The notes under the pieces: model-generated
What the model saw: the letters and a program-made list of their open reading frames with translations, nothing else
What the model was told of the DNA's origin: nothing
Database searches by the model: none
Part shown: positions 27,205-40,925 of the stretch, one piece after another
Layout: each line of letters begins with the position of its first letter
Position numbering within the stretch: position 1 is the stretch's first letter
Assembly: GCA_016716265.1 (NCBI GenBank)
Contig: JADJWQ010000006.1
Span: 1,701,501 to 1,765,500, forward strand
Length of the DNA stretch: 64,000 bases
From: Planctomycetota bacterium
Lineage (GTDB): Bacteria; Planctomycetota; UBA1135; UBA2386
Direction of reading: 5' to 3'
Position numbers and translations under genes: made by a program

Positions 27205-28638
27205 TCAGCGCGGCCCGAGCACCGGTGTCGCGACGACGCGCTCGAGCGTGCCGTCGGCCGTGTGCACGCGTAGCTCGACGTTCATGCCCTGCTGCCAGCG
27301 GCTCCGCTCGACGTCGACGAAGAACGGCAGCTTGATGTCCTCGAGCGAGCGCACCGCGACCTGCGGCAGCAGACCGCCGAACTTCACGCCGTCCGGCTCG
27401 ATCGGCGACAGGACGAACACGTGGTCGTCCGGCTGCTTGTTGACCAGGTGCAGCTCGTAGAAGTTGCGCAGCCGCGCGCCACCCTCGCGCAGCTCGTAGG
27501 CGGCGGCACCGCGCTGCCGCAACATGTTCGCCTCGAACGGCGTGCGGTTGGCGGCTGCGACGAGCATCACGACCAGACCGATCAGCAGCAGCGCGGCGTA
27601 GAAGAACAGCCGCGGCCGGACGATGCGCCGTCGGCCGGTCTCGAGCCCGGCCTGCGAGTCGTAGCGGATCAGCCCGCGCGGCTGGCCGAGCTTGTCCATC
27701 ACCTCGTCGCAGGCATCGATGCAGTTCGCGCAGCCGATGCACTCGAGCTGCGTGCCATTGCGGATGTCGATGCCCGTCGGGCACACCGCGACGCAGCGGA
27801 AGCAGTCGATGCAGTCGCCGCGCTCACCCTTCGTGTAGCGGCCGCGCGGCTCACCGCGCTTCTGGTCGTAGGCGACGTTGATGGTCTCACGGTCGTACAG
27901 CACGCCCTGCAGACGGCCGTAGGGACACACGACGATGCACAGCTGCTCGCGGAACCACGTGAAGTTCACGTAGATGATCGCCGTGAAGATCACGATGAAC
28001 GTGAACGCCACCGGGTGCGCGGACGGCGAGCCGGTGATCGCCGACAGCACCACGTCGACCGGCATGAAATACGCCAGGAACGAGTGGCTGAGCAGCAGCG
28101 ACAGCAGCAGGAACAGCGCCCACTTGCTCACGCGCTTGCGCAGCTTCGTCACGTTCCACGGCATCTCCTGCAGCTTCTTGCGCTGCGGCGCGCCGCCCTC
28201 GATCCAGCGCTCGATCCGCCGGTAGACGCCGTCGAGGAACACCGTCTGCGGGCACGCATAGCCGCACCACACGCGGCCGAACAACGAGCTGAGGAAGATC
28301 AGCGTGAAGCCGATCCCCGTCAGCACGAAGTAGAACAGGTAGAAGTCCTGGGCATTGAACGTCTGCCCGAACAGGTAGAAGTTGCTGTGCGGGATGTCGA
28401 TCAGGATCGCCGGATGCCCGCCGATCTCGATCCACGGCAGCACGACGTAGATCGCGATCAGCAGCGTCCAGATCAGCTTCTTCCGCCGCTGGAACCGACC
28501 GCGGACGTCCGCCGTGTGGATCGTGTTGCGGCTGCCGTCCTCGTTGATGCAGTAGAGGCTGTCGAGATCGGGTCGCCGGGCCTCGGGGCGGCGGGGCGCT
28601 CCCGCAGCCGACGACCGGTTCGTGTCGGTGCTCGTCAT
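27205..28638 (-). CDS. ccoG: cbb3 oxidase accessory protein CcoG (RdxA/FixG family)
   Basis: A 477-residue membrane iron-sulfur protein of the family that supports cbb3 oxidase assembly; in other bacteria CcoG reduces copper(II) for delivery. About five membrane spans are visible. Cysteine motifs lie in the membrane part (CGYACPQTVFLDG near residue 128, CIVVCPYGRLQG near 236). Two 4Fe-4S ferredoxin motifs follow (CIDCFRCVAVCPTG near 276, CIGCANCIDACD near 300), then a C-terminal Ig-like periplasmic domain of about 110 residues. The ATG has GGAG 9 bases upstream. It lies downstream of ccoP after a 265-bp gap. Confidence 0.93.
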   Translation of the reverse strand: MTSTDTNRSSAAGAPRRPEARRPDLDSLYCINEDGSRNTIHTADVRGRFQRRKKLIWTLLIAIYVVLPWIEIGGHPAILIDIPHSNFYLFGQTFNAQDFYLFYFVLTGIGFTLIFLSSLFGRVWCGYACPQTVFLDGVYRRIERWIEGGAPQRKKLQEMPWNVTKLRKRVSKWALFLLLSLLLSHSFLAYFMPVDVVLSAITGSPSAHPVAFTFIVIFTAIIYVNFTWFREQLCIVVCPYGRLQGVLYDRETINVAYDQKRGEPRGRYTKGERGDCIDCFRCVAVCPTGIDIRNGTQLECIGCANCIDACDEVMDKLGQPRGLIRYDSQAGLETGRRRIVRPRLFFYAALLLIGLVVMLVAAANRTPFEANMLRQRGAAAYELREGGARLRNFYELHLVNKQPDDHVFVLSPIEPDGVKFGGLLPQVAVRSLEDIKLPFFVDVERSRWQQGMNVELRVHTADGTLERVVATPVLGPR

Positions 28639-28903
28639 GAATCTCGCTCCACGATCCTGGCGGCCCCGCTGCGCGGAGCCCGTGCTGATCGGATCCGTTC
28701 GGCATCCCGGCCGGCCGGGACGCATCGCGCATGGCACCGCTCACGTACGGCACCGGACCGGGCTGCCGACCGCTGCGGCACCGGGCGCCACGGAACAGCA
28801 ACCCGGGCAATCCACCCGAATTGCTGTGCCCGAACCCGGGGCCTCCCCCCGGGTTTCGCGACCCCGGTGACCGGCGCGACCAGCCGGGTCGCGGGGTGCG
28901 GGG

Positions 28904-29569
28904 TCAGTTGCCGCTGCCGGACGGCGCCGTCCCCGGTGCCTGTTCACCACCGGCGCCGGCATCGCCCGGAGCGGGCTCCTCCGGCACGCCCTGGGGCGGC
29001 TTGCCGCCCTCGACGTTGGTGCCCTTCACCTTGGCGAGCATGTAGGCGACGACCTCCTGCACCTTGCGGGCGCCGATCGTCTTGACGAACGCCTGCATCG
29101 CGGTGCCGTCGACGCCGTTCAAGACCGTTTGGTAGATCTGCTCGGGCCGCCCACCGTGCAGCCAAGCGTCGTCGGTCAGGTTGACGCCGGGCAGGTCCGC
29201 GCCGGCGATCCTGGCGCCACCGTCCTGCGCGTGACAGCCCGCGCAGGTCAGCCACGTCACCGCACCGGCCGCGACGACCTCGGGGTCCTTGCTCATCGCG
29301 ACCAGCTCGTCGGCGCTCACCGCCGTGTCGAGTTGGGCGAGCTTCTCGTCCCACTCCTGCTTCTCCTGCTCGTATTGCGCGAGCGGCAGCGCGCCCGAGC
29401 CGACGACGTGGAAATGCAGCCAATAGAACAGCGAGAAGATGCAGGCGCCATAGAACGTCCACAGCCACCAGTTGGGGAGGTGGTTGTCGAACTCCTGGAT
29501 GCCATCGAACTGGTGGTCGCGGAGCTCGTCGGCGTAGCCGCCGCCCGCGTTCTGATCGGTATCGGTCAT
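28904..29569 (-). CDS. ccoP: cbb3 oxidase subunit III CcoP, single-haem form
   Basis: A 221-residue membrane-anchored cytochrome c. The N-terminus matches CcoP (DGIQEFDNHLPNWWLWTFYG, then a span at about 33-55). One cytochrome c domain follows, with the haem site TCAGCHAQDG at about residue 110 and the methionine region near TAMQAF. Usual CcoP proteins are near 300 residues with two CxxCH sites; only one is present here. The C-terminal 35 residues are a Pro/Gly/Glu-rich tail. The start overlaps the stop of ccoQ (ATGA) and has a GGAAGGA ribosome site. It should pass electrons to the fused CcoNO core. Confidence 0.9.
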   Translation of the reverse strand: MTDTDQNAGGGYADELRDHQFDGIQEFDNHLPNWWLWTFYGACIFSLFYWLHFHVVGSGALPLAQYEQEKQEWDEKLAQLDTAVSADELVAMSKDPEVVAAGAVTWLTCAGCHAQDGGARIAGADLPGVNLTDDAWLHGGRPEQIYQTVLNGVDGTAMQAFVKTIGARKVQEVVAYMLAKVKGTNVEGGKPPQGVPEEPAPGDAGAGGEQAPGTAPSGSGN

Positions 29570-29805
29570 GAGTTCCTTCCTTCGATGTCGCGTGCCTCGA
29601 TGCCCCTTCCACCGATGTCACGCTGCACGCCGTCGTGGCCCCCGGGGTCGTCGTCGAGCGGCAGGTGAGCCACACCGTCGAAGTGCGACGCCCTGCGGCG
29701 GACGTAGACCCAGGCGAGCACACCGACGAACACGGCGAAGAAGCCGATCAGCGTGACGACCGGGAGGTCGAGCAGGGCGTGGTCCTCGAACAGTCTCTGG
29801 AACAT
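29566..29805 (-). CDS. ccoQ: cbb3 oxidase small subunit CcoQ-like
   Basis: A 79-residue protein with one membrane span (LDLPVVTLIGFFAVFVGVLA, about residues 12-34) followed by a basic RRR cluster, as in CcoQ/FixQ. The hydrophilic tail (DDDPGGHDGVQRDIGGRG) is longer than in typical CcoQ. It sits 5 bp after ccoNO and overlaps ccoP by ATGA, the standard place for CcoQ. Its likely role is stabilising CcoP in the oxidase complex. Confidence 0.82.
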   Translation of the reverse strand: MFQRLFEDHALLDLPVVTLIGFFAVFVGVLAWVYVRRRASHFDGVAHLPLDDDPGGHDGVQRDIGGRGIEARDIEGRNS

Positions 29806-29810
29806 CGGGA

Positions 29811-32168
29811 TCAGCCGCCTCCACCGGTCGCGCTCGCGACCTTCTCGAACAGATCATTGGCGCCGAGGCGCTGCAGGTAGGCGATCAGCGCAACCAGCTT
29901 GCTGTCCCACTCGATCTCGACGCCACTGAGGGCGAGATTGTCGACCACCGCGCGCGCCTCGGCCTCGTAGTCCGCGGCCGCCACTGCAATGTCCTCGGCG
30001 CTGTACGGGACACCCAGCGACTGCAGCGCCCGCAGCTTGCCGGGGGTGTCGTCCAGATCGACCTTGTCGGTCTTCATCCACGGATACGCCGGCATGACCG
30101 AGCCAGGCGACGTCGACCGCGGATCCATCATGTGGTTGTAGTGCCACAGGTTGTCGTACTTCGGCCGGTTCGTGTCGAGGTAGTTGCCGAGGCGCGCGAG
30201 GTCCGGGCCCGTGCGCTTGCTACCCCACTGGAACGGGTGGTCCCACACCGATTCCTCGATGCGGCTCGGGTGGCCGTAGCGCCGCCACTCCTCGTAGAAC
30301 GGCCGGACCATCTGGGTGTGGCAGACGTAGCAGCCCTCGCTGACGTAGACGTCGCGACCCTCGAGCTGCAGCGGCGTGTACGGCCTCACCGCGAGCTCGC
30401 CGGTCGCCGTCGTCGGCACCTCCTTCTGGATCACGATGCCGGGGACCAGCTCGACGACGCCACCGATCAGGATCGCGAGGGTCACGAGCACGGTGAACGC
30501 CAGCGGCTTCGACTCCGCGACGTCGTGCCACCGGTAGCGGCTCTTCGCTGCCGCGTGCAGCATGAAGCCGCTCGCCGCGACGATCATCAGCAGCAGGACG
30601 ACTCCGACGATCCCCAGGATCACGTTCTCGGAATCCGCCATGAAGTAGCACGCGACCAGGCCGAGCACCGTCATCACGGTCGGCTTGCCGAACACGATGC
30701 GGGCGTCCGAGGGCTCGCCGGCCCGCGGCTTGTAGACCGTCACCTCGACCTCGCCGTCGACCCTCGCGCCGGACTTCGCGGTCTTGACGAGGTTGTAGAT
30801 CATCAGGACCCAGCCGCTGATGTACATCAGGCCGCCCAGCGAGCGGGCCATGTACATCGGCTGCACCTTGTCGACGATCTCGACCCAGCTCGGCCACACG
30901 AGCGAGCCGTCCGGGTTCATCTCGCGCCACATCAGGCCGTGCGTCACGCCGGCGACCCACATCGCCACCACGTACATCAGGATGCCGAACGTCCCGATCC
31001 AGAAGTGGAAGTCGGCGAGCTGGCGCGAGTAGAGCTTCGTCCCGAACAGCCGTGGCACGAGCCAGTAGAACAGGCCGGCGGCCATGAAGCCGTTCCAGCC
31101 GAGCGCGCCACCGTGGACGTGACCGATGATCCAGTCGGTGCCGTGGCCGAGCGCGTTGACGCTCTTGATCGACAGCAGCGGCCCTTCGAAGGTCGACATG
31201 CCGTAGAAGGTCACGGCGGCCACGAAGAACTTGAGCACGGGGTCGGTGCGCACCTTGTGCCACGCGCCGCGTAGCGTCAGCAGGCCGTTGAGCATGCCGC
31301 CCCAGGACGGCGCCCACAGCATCAGGCTGAACAGCATGCCGAGCGACTGCGCCCAGTCGGGCAACGCCGAATAGAGCAGGTGGTGCGGACCCGCCCAGAT
31401 GTAGATGAAGACCAGCGCCCAGAAGTGGATGATCGACAGCCGGTAGCTGTACACCGGCCGCTCCGCCGCCTTCGGGAGGAAGTAGTACATGATCCCGAGG
31501 ATCGGCGTGGTCAGGAAGAACGCGACCGCATTGTGGCCGTACCACCATTGCGTCAGCGCGTCCTGCGCACCGCTCCACAGGCTGTAGCTCTTCGTCGCGG
31601 TCACCGGCAGAGCCAGGTTGTTGACGACGTAGAGGACCGTGATCGTGATGATCGTCGCGATGTAGAACCAGATCGCGACGTAGAGGTTGCGCTCGTTGCG
31701 GATCTTCAGCGTCCAGAGGAAGTTGACACCGAACGCGACCCACGACAACGCGGCGAGGATGTCGAGGAACCACTCGAGCTCCGCGTACTCCTTCGACTGC
31801 GTGATCCCGAACGGCAGTGTCAACGCCGCACCGAGGATCAGCAGGTTCCAGGACCACAGATGGAACTTCGACAGGAAGTCCGAGGCCATCCGCGCCTTGA
31901 GGAGCCGCTGCGACGAGTAGTACACGCCGGCGAACATCATGTTGCCGACGAGCGCGAAGATGACCGCGTTCGTGTGCAGCGGACGGATGCGGCTGAAGGT
32001 CAGGAACGGCGTCTCGAAGTTGAGCTGCCAGAAGCTGAGCTGCAGCGCGGCGAGCAGGCCGACCAGCAGGCCGATCAGGCCCCAGCCGACCGAGGCGACG
32101 ACGAACGCGCGCACCGTGCCGTCGTCGTACGTGATCCGTTTTCTCTCGAGAGCGAGGGTCTCAGTCAT
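29811..32168 (-). CDS. ccoNO: Fused cbb3 oxidase subunits I and II (CcoN-CcoO)
   Basis: A 785-residue fusion. The N-terminal part (about residues 15-500) is the haem-copper catalytic subunit CcoN, with about twelve spans and histidine-containing motifs such as LHTNAVIFALVGNMMF, WYGHNAVAFFLT, WAGPHHLLYSALP and GHVHGGALGWNG. Three additional hydrophobic segments lead to the CcoO cytochrome c domain, whose haem site is GCYVCHTQMVRPF at about residue 614; the expected downstream methionine segment includes SVMPAYPWM. CcoN and CcoO are usually separate genes, and fusion would fix their stoichiometry. The start overlaps the ccoS stop. The complex reduces oxygen to water at high affinity and pumps protons. 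Confidence 0.93.
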   Translation of the reverse strand: MTETLALERKRITYDDGTVRAFVVASVGWGLIGLLVGLLAALQLSFWQLNFETPFLTFSRIRPLHTNAVIFALVGNMMFAGVYYSSQRLLKARMASDFLSKFHLWSWNLLILGAALTLPFGITQSKEYAELEWFLDILAALSWVAFGVNFLWTLKIRNERNLYVAIWFYIATIITITVLYVVNNLALPVTATKSYSLWSGAQDALTQWWYGHNAVAFFLTTPILGIMYYFLPKAAERPVYSYRLSIIHFWALVFIYIWAGPHHLLYSALPDWAQSLGMLFSLMLWAPSWGGMLNGLLTLRGAWHKVRTDPVLKFFVAAVTFYGMSTFEGPLLSIKSVNALGHGTDWIIGHVHGGALGWNGFMAAGLFYWLVPRLFGTKLYSRQLADFHFWIGTFGILMYVVAMWVAGVTHGLMWREMNPDGSLVWPSWVEIVDKVQPMYMARSLGGLMYISGWVLMIYNLVKTAKSGARVDGEVEVTVYKPRAGEPSDARIVFGKPTVMTVLGLVACYFMADSENVILGIVGVVLLLMIVAASGFMLHAAAKSRYRWHDVAESKPLAFTVLVTLAILIGGVVELVPGIVIQKEVPTTATGELAVRPYTPLQLEGRDVYVSEGCYVCHTQMVRPFYEEWRRYGHPSRIEESVWDHPFQWGSKRTGPDLARLGNYLDTNRPKYDNLWHYNHMMDPRSTSPGSVMPAYPWMKTDKVDLDDTPGKLRALQSLGVPYSAEDIAVAAADYEAEARAVVDNLALSGVEIEWDSKLVALIAYLQRLGANDLFEKVASATGGGG

Positions 32169-32440
32169 GGGTGTCGTGTCCCGGTCGCGTCGGTTTCGTG
32201 AGCGGGTGGTTGGGAGGTTCGGTCGTCCGCGGCGCCGGCCACACCGGTGTCGCCCGCAGCGTCGGTCTGCGACTCCGCGCCACCGGTCCCGGTGGCCGGC
32301 GGCGCATCGTCCTCGAGCGGCAGCAGCGACAGCCGGTCCGCGTGCTCGTGGTCGCGGTTGCGCGTGCTGTAGACGAAGAGCAGAAGCCCGCACACCGCCA
32401 GGAACAAGCTGAAGGCGACCAGCAGCGGCACGATGTTCAC
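32165..32440 (-). CDS. ccoS: cbb3 oxidase maturation protein CcoS
   Basis: A 91-residue protein with one N-terminal span (VPLLVAFSLFLAVCGLLLF) and then VYSTRNRDHEHADRLSLLPL, matching CcoS, a small protein needed to insert cofactors into cbb3 oxidase in other bacteria. The tail of about 45 residues is rich in Ala, Thr and Asp and longer than usual. The start is GTG at 32440, which overlaps the stop of ccoI by GTGA; its own stop overlaps the ATG of ccoNO. These chained overlaps indicate translational coupling. Confidence 0.85.
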   Translation of the reverse strand: MNIVPLLVAFSLFLAVCGLLLFVYSTRNRDHEHADRLSLLPLEDDAPPATGTGGAESQTDAAGDTGVAGAADDRTSQPPAHETDATGTRHP

Positions 32441-34917
32441 GCCGGCGCCTCCCTCGGCGCGCCCGTGCCGAGCTCGTCGCGCTGCTCCTGCAGGCTGCGG
32501 TCGCGCAGCACCAGCGCCGTGTAGCCGACCAGCACGAGCGAGCTGAGCGGCATCAGGACCGCGCACAGGATCGGCGTCATCCGCCCGGCGGCGGCGAGGC
32601 CGATCGCGAGGGCGTTGTAGAGGCCGGCGAGCCACAGGTTCGCCGCGACGACGCGGTGGAAGCGGTGGCCGGCGGACAGCACGCGCGACACCGCCCCGGT
32701 GCCGACGCCCGTGTAGAAGAAGTCGGCCCGCGCCGGCATCACCGGCCGGTCGAGCGCCGGCGTGCCGGCACAGAACGCGGCCTCGAACGCGGGTGCGTCG
32801 TTGAGCCCGTCGCCGACCATCAGCGTGTCGGCGGCGTCGAGCCGGCGCACGATCTCGGCCTTCTGGTCGGGCTCGAGCCCGCCCTGTGCCTGGCCGGGCG
32901 CGAAGCCGAGCTCCGCCGCCGCCTTCGTCACGCGGTCGGGCCGGTCGCCGGACAGCAGGTGCAGCTCGTAGCCCTGCGCGGCGAGGGCGCGGATCTCGAG
33001 ATCGGCGCCGCTGCGGTAGTCCTCGACGACCTCGAACACCGCTTCCGGCCGGCCGTCGCGCGTGAACACGCAGACTCCGGCGCCGGCACCACCCTCGCCG
33101 CGATCGCCGAGCGCGAAGCCCTGGCTGCCGAGCCGCAGCACGGAGCCGCCGTGCTCGGCCTCGACACCGGCACCGATCCGTTCGACGGTCGACAGTCCGT
33201 CGATCAGCCGCGGTGAGCGCTCGCGCAGCGACGCGGCGACCGCGGCGCTGACCGGATGGTTGCTCGAGGCGGCGAGCGTGTAGAGCGCGTCGACCTCGCC
33301 GTCGGGCACGTCGCGCAGCGGCCGCACCTCGACGCCGCCCCAGGTCAGCGTGCCGGTCTTGTCGAACACGATCTTGCGGACGTGGCGGACCTTCTCGAGC
33401 AGGTCCGGATTGCGCACGAACACGCCGATGCGGCGCAGCCCCGCGACGGTCAGGTCGAACGCGAGCGGCGTCGCGAGGCCGAGGGCGCAAGGACAGGTGA
33501 CGACCAGGATCGCCGTCGTCACCGACACCGCGCGCACCGGATCGACGAGCGCCCAGGCGACGCCCGCGACGCCGGCGATCGCGAGCACGAGCAGCACGTA
33601 GACGCGGTTGACGAGCGACCAGAACCGCGCGCGCCCGCGCAGGTCGTCGTCGCGCGGCGCCGGCGTCGCCAGCAGTCGCAGCAGACCCGAGGCCGCCGCG
33701 TCGCGCACGACGGTCGCGCGCGCCGAGCGCCGCGCACCGAGGAACGCACCGGCCGGCACGCGCTCGCCGGGCTGGAACTCCCGCGGCCGCGACTCGCCGT
33801 GGATCCAGTCGAGCGAGAACGGCGCGGCGCTGCCGAGCAGGATCACGTCGGCCGGCACCAGGTCGCCGGGCGCCAGCAGCAGCTCGTCGCCGACCTGCAG
33901 GTCGCGCACCGGCACGCGGTCGACGACGCCATCGCGCACGCGCCGTGCGCGGATGTGCTCACCGCCGTCGTGCGCGAGCAGGTAGGCCCGGTTGCGGCGC
34001 ACGGCCGAGCGCTGCGCGTGGCGGCCGATCAGCATCAGCGCCACGAAGATCGTGACGGTGTCGAAGTACGGCGCCGCGGTGCCGGTCAGGAAGCCGAACG
34101 CCGACGCGCCGTAGGCCAGAGCAATGCCGAGCGAGATCGGCAGGTCGAGGTGCAGCACGCGACGCCGCAGCCCGTACAGCGCGGCGCGGAAGAACACCGG
34201 CCCGCCGACCAGCACGACGACGGTGGCGAAGCCGAACGCGAGCCACTCGAACAGCTCGTGCAGCGCGCCGGTCTCGAGGCCGAAGTAGCCGGCGAACGCG
34301 AACATCATCGCGTTGAGCGCGAGCGCCACGCAGACGCCGAGGCGGATCACGAGACCGCGCTCGCCGCGCTCGTCGGTGCGGTCGGGCGGACCGAGCCGGT
34401 AGCCGAGCCGACCGATGTCGCCCGCGAAGTGCTCGAGCGACGCCTGCCGCGGATCGTAGACGACCTCGGCGCGCCCGAGCGCGGGGTTCAGATCGAACCG
34501 CAGCCCACCCGGCGTCCGGCGCCACAGCTCCTGCAGCAGCCACACGCACGCGGCGCAGTGGATGCCCTGCACGTCGACCGCGCAACGCACCAGCCCGTCG
34601 CCGACGCGCCCTTGCTCCTCGAGCTCCGCGATCCAGTCGTGGCTCGCGCGCGCGACCGCCGCACCGTCGGGCACCGCCCCGATCGGCTGGCCGTCGGCAC
34701 CGCCGAGCTCGTAGAAGCGGCCGAGCCCCTCGTCGTGGAGGATGCGGTGCACGGCGCGGCAGCCGTTGCAGCAGAACGCGCCGAACGGTCGCCCGGCCGG
34801 CAGCGGCAGGCCGCAATGCGCACAGGTCGAGTGCTCTTTCGCCCGCCGGTCCGGCCCGTCCGCGTCCCGCGTCTCCGCGGTCGCACGCTCGGCCGGTGTG
34901 AGCCCGGAGGCTGGCAT
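32437..34917 (-). CDS. ccoI: Copper-transporting P-type ATPase CcoI
   Basis: An 826-residue P1B-type ATPase. The N-terminus has a cysteine-rich metal site (CAHCGLPLPAG...FCCNGC) followed by a heavy-metal domain with GIHCAAC (about residue 120). About eight membrane spans follow, with the transport motif TCPCALGLATP (about 472), the phosphorylation site DKTGTLT (about 519) and the hinge motif GDGLNDAPAF (about 704). This layout is that of CcoI/FixI, which exports copper needed for cbb3 oxidase. The ATG at 34917 is chosen because a longer frame would overlap the upstream gene. It is the first recognisable oxidase gene of the cluster, upstream of ccoS. Confidence 0.92.
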   Translation of the reverse strand: MPASGLTPAERATAETRDADGPDRRAKEHSTCAHCGLPLPAGRPFGAFCCNGCRAVHRILHDEGLGRFYELGGADGQPIGAVPDGAAVARASHDWIAELEEQGRVGDGLVRCAVDVQGIHCAACVWLLQELWRRTPGGLRFDLNPALGRAEVVYDPRQASLEHFAGDIGRLGYRLGPPDRTDERGERGLVIRLGVCVALALNAMMFAFAGYFGLETGALHELFEWLAFGFATVVVLVGGPVFFRAALYGLRRRVLHLDLPISLGIALAYGASAFGFLTGTAAPYFDTVTIFVALMLIGRHAQRSAVRRNRAYLLAHDGGEHIRARRVRDGVVDRVPVRDLQVGDELLLAPGDLVPADVILLGSAAPFSLDWIHGESRPREFQPGERVPAGAFLGARRSARATVVRDAAASGLLRLLATPAPRDDDLRGRARFWSLVNRVYVLLVLAIAGVAGVAWALVDPVRAVSVTTAILVVTCPCALGLATPLAFDLTVAGLRRIGVFVRNPDLLEKVRHVRKIVFDKTGTLTWGGVEVRPLRDVPDGEVDALYTLAASSNHPVSAAVAASLRERSPRLIDGLSTVERIGAGVEAEHGGSVLRLGSQGFALGDRGEGGAGAGVCVFTRDGRPEAVFEVVEDYRSGADLEIRALAAQGYELHLLSGDRPDRVTKAAAELGFAPGQAQGGLEPDQKAEIVRRLDAADTLMVGDGLNDAPAFEAAFCAGTPALDRPVMPARADFFYTGVGTGAVSRVLSAGHRFHRVVAANLWLAGLYNALAIGLAAAGRMTPILCAVLMPLSSLVLVGYTALVLRDRSLQEQRDELGTGAPREAPA

Positions 34918-34956
34918 GAACGGGCGAATCCTCAGCGACGGTCGCGTTTTTCGGCA

Positions 34957-34975
34957 CCCTGAGATTTCCCCTGAG
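34957..34975. promoter_or_regulatory. Direct repeat CCCTGAG x2 upstream of ccoI
   Basis: Two CCCTGAG copies (34957-34963 and 34969-34975) are 12 bases apart, about one helical turn, in the 64-bp gap before ccoI. They could be a regulator site for the oxidase operon. No FNR-type TTGAT-N4-ATCAA site was seen. Confidence 0.25.
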
Positions 34976-34981
34976 GGCCGA

Positions 34982-35698
34982 TCAGCCCGCACCACCGGGC
35001 CGACCGCCGCGCGCAGCGACTGCGGCACGCAGGTAGGGTGCCGTGCTGACGCGCCACACGCCGGCGGCCTGACGCATCAGGAACGGCAGCTCGCCGCCGT
35101 CGAACAGGCCGCTGAGCACGGTCAGCCCGGCCTGGCGGTGCGGGTCGCCGACGGTCGCGAACCCGCCGAGCAGGTCGGGGTAGGAATCGCCGGGCACCAG
35201 CTCGCACAGCGGCATCGCGGCCGCCACGTGCTCGAGCTGCCCGACCTCGCCGGCCGGCGGGACGGGGCCGAGCAGCAGGTCGAGACCGGCGCGGTCGAGC
35301 GCGAGCGCCTCGAGCTCCGCCCGGTCGGCGAGGACGAGCGCGCGCACGAACCGGCGCGCGGTCCGCATCGCCAGCGTCGGCGGCCGGCTGCTCGCGATCG
35401 CCCAGCGCAGGTCGAGCCGCCAGCCCGCCGCGGTGGCGACGGCGACCAGCGGATGGACGAGACCCCGGAAGTACGCGTGCAGGTAGCGCCGCTCGCCGAG
35501 CTCGCTGCAGACTCTCACCTGCAGCTGCTCCAGATCGCGCAGCGCGGCCGCGCGCGCCGCCGGATCGCCCGGCGCCGGCGTCAACACCCGGAGATCCGGG
35601 TGCGGCAGCGCGACCGCTGCCAGAAGCGCGACATCGCCGGTGCACATCGCGAGCACGGCGGTGTGGACGGTGGACGACAGGATCGGATCGCAGGTCAT
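34982..35698 (-). CDS. Hypothetical protein upstream of the cbb3 cluster
   Basis: A 238-residue protein that I do not recognise. It is alanine/leucine-rich and mainly helical, with segments such as ALRDLEQLQVRVCSELGERR and YLHAYFRGLVHPLVAVATAA; the second half includes CELVPGDSYPDLLGGFATVG. There is no signal peptide or clear membrane span. It ends 64 bp before ccoI on the same strand and may be the first gene of that operon. It is divergent from 35807-36220. The ribosome site before its ATG is weak. The frame is better supported than the overlapping longer frame to 35735 because it has a balanced composition. Confidence 0.55.
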   Translation of the reverse strand: MTCDPILSSTVHTAVLAMCTGDVALLAAVALPHPDLRVLTPAPGDPAARAAALRDLEQLQVRVCSELGERRYLHAYFRGLVHPLVAVATAAGWRLDLRWAIASSRPPTLAMRTARRFVRALVLADRAELEALALDRAGLDLLLGPVPPAGEVGQLEHVAAAMPLCELVPGDSYPDLLGGFATVGDPHRQAGLTVLSGLFDGGELPFLMRQAAGVWRVSTAPYLRAAVAARGGRPGGAG

Positions 35699-35806
35699 CG
35701 TGGGATCGCCATCCGGATCGCGCGCCGGACGTCACTCGCGCACCGCGAATCCACGTCGCGAGCCGACCGCCCGTAACACGTGACCCGATTCCCGGATCAT
35801 CTCCAC

Positions 35807-36220
35807 ATGACCAGCCCGCTGCTCACCGCGCCCGCCGATACGGCGCACCAGACCTACCGGACGCTCGGCTACGTCGACGCCTACGACGCCGTGCTGAACT
35901 GCGACTACGCGTTCGTCGCGTGGCAGGAGACCGACAGCGACGGCGCCTGGCGCGTCCGCATCCGCTCGTCGCAGACCGCCGGCGCCGTGTTCGAGCCCGA
36001 CGCGATGCGCACGCAGGCGCGCGCCGCCGCGGCGCGCAGCGAGCCCTGGTTCGCCTGGGGCTACTCGTTCGACCCCTCGCCCGGCGATCCGCGCGAGATC
36101 GCGTTCCGCGTGCACGTCGCCGACGGCCGCCCCGCGGAGGTCGAGATCCGCGTGCGCCTGCGGAACGCCGACGGCAGCGCGGGCGAGGCGCGCTCGGTGC
36201 GCTTCCCGTGGCCGCGGTGA
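35807..36220 (+). CDS. Hypothetical small protein
   Basis: A 137-residue protein with no recognised family. It has TLGYVDAYDAVLNCDYAFVA, then SEPWFAWGYSFDPSPGDPRE, then a beta-strand-rich end (EIAFRVHVADGRPAEVEIRV). No signal peptide is visible, so it is probably cytoplasmic. A GTG at 35780 is an alternative start. It is divergent from the gene at 34982-35698, with about 108 bp between the starts that probably hold both promoters. Confidence 0.55.
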   Translation: MTSPLLTAPADTAHQTYRTLGYVDAYDAVLNCDYAFVAWQETDSDGAWRVRIRSSQTAGAVFEPDAMRTQARAAAARSEPWFAWGYSFDPSPGDPREIAFRVHVADGRPAEVEIRVRLRNADGSAGEARSVRFPWPR

Positions 36221-36320
36221 CCGGTCGTCGCGTCGGTGGTCGCCGTGGCGAGCACGGGCGCGGGGAGGGCTGGCCGCCGAGCACCGCGGGATGCCGATCG
36301 CGACGGCGCTACCGAGGTGC

Positions 36321-40925
<4,605 letters not shown>

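Noticed and set aside
35699..35806. FNR-type site for the cbb3 cluster
   Set aside because: No TTGAT-N4-ATCAA sequence or close variant was found here or in 34918-34981.
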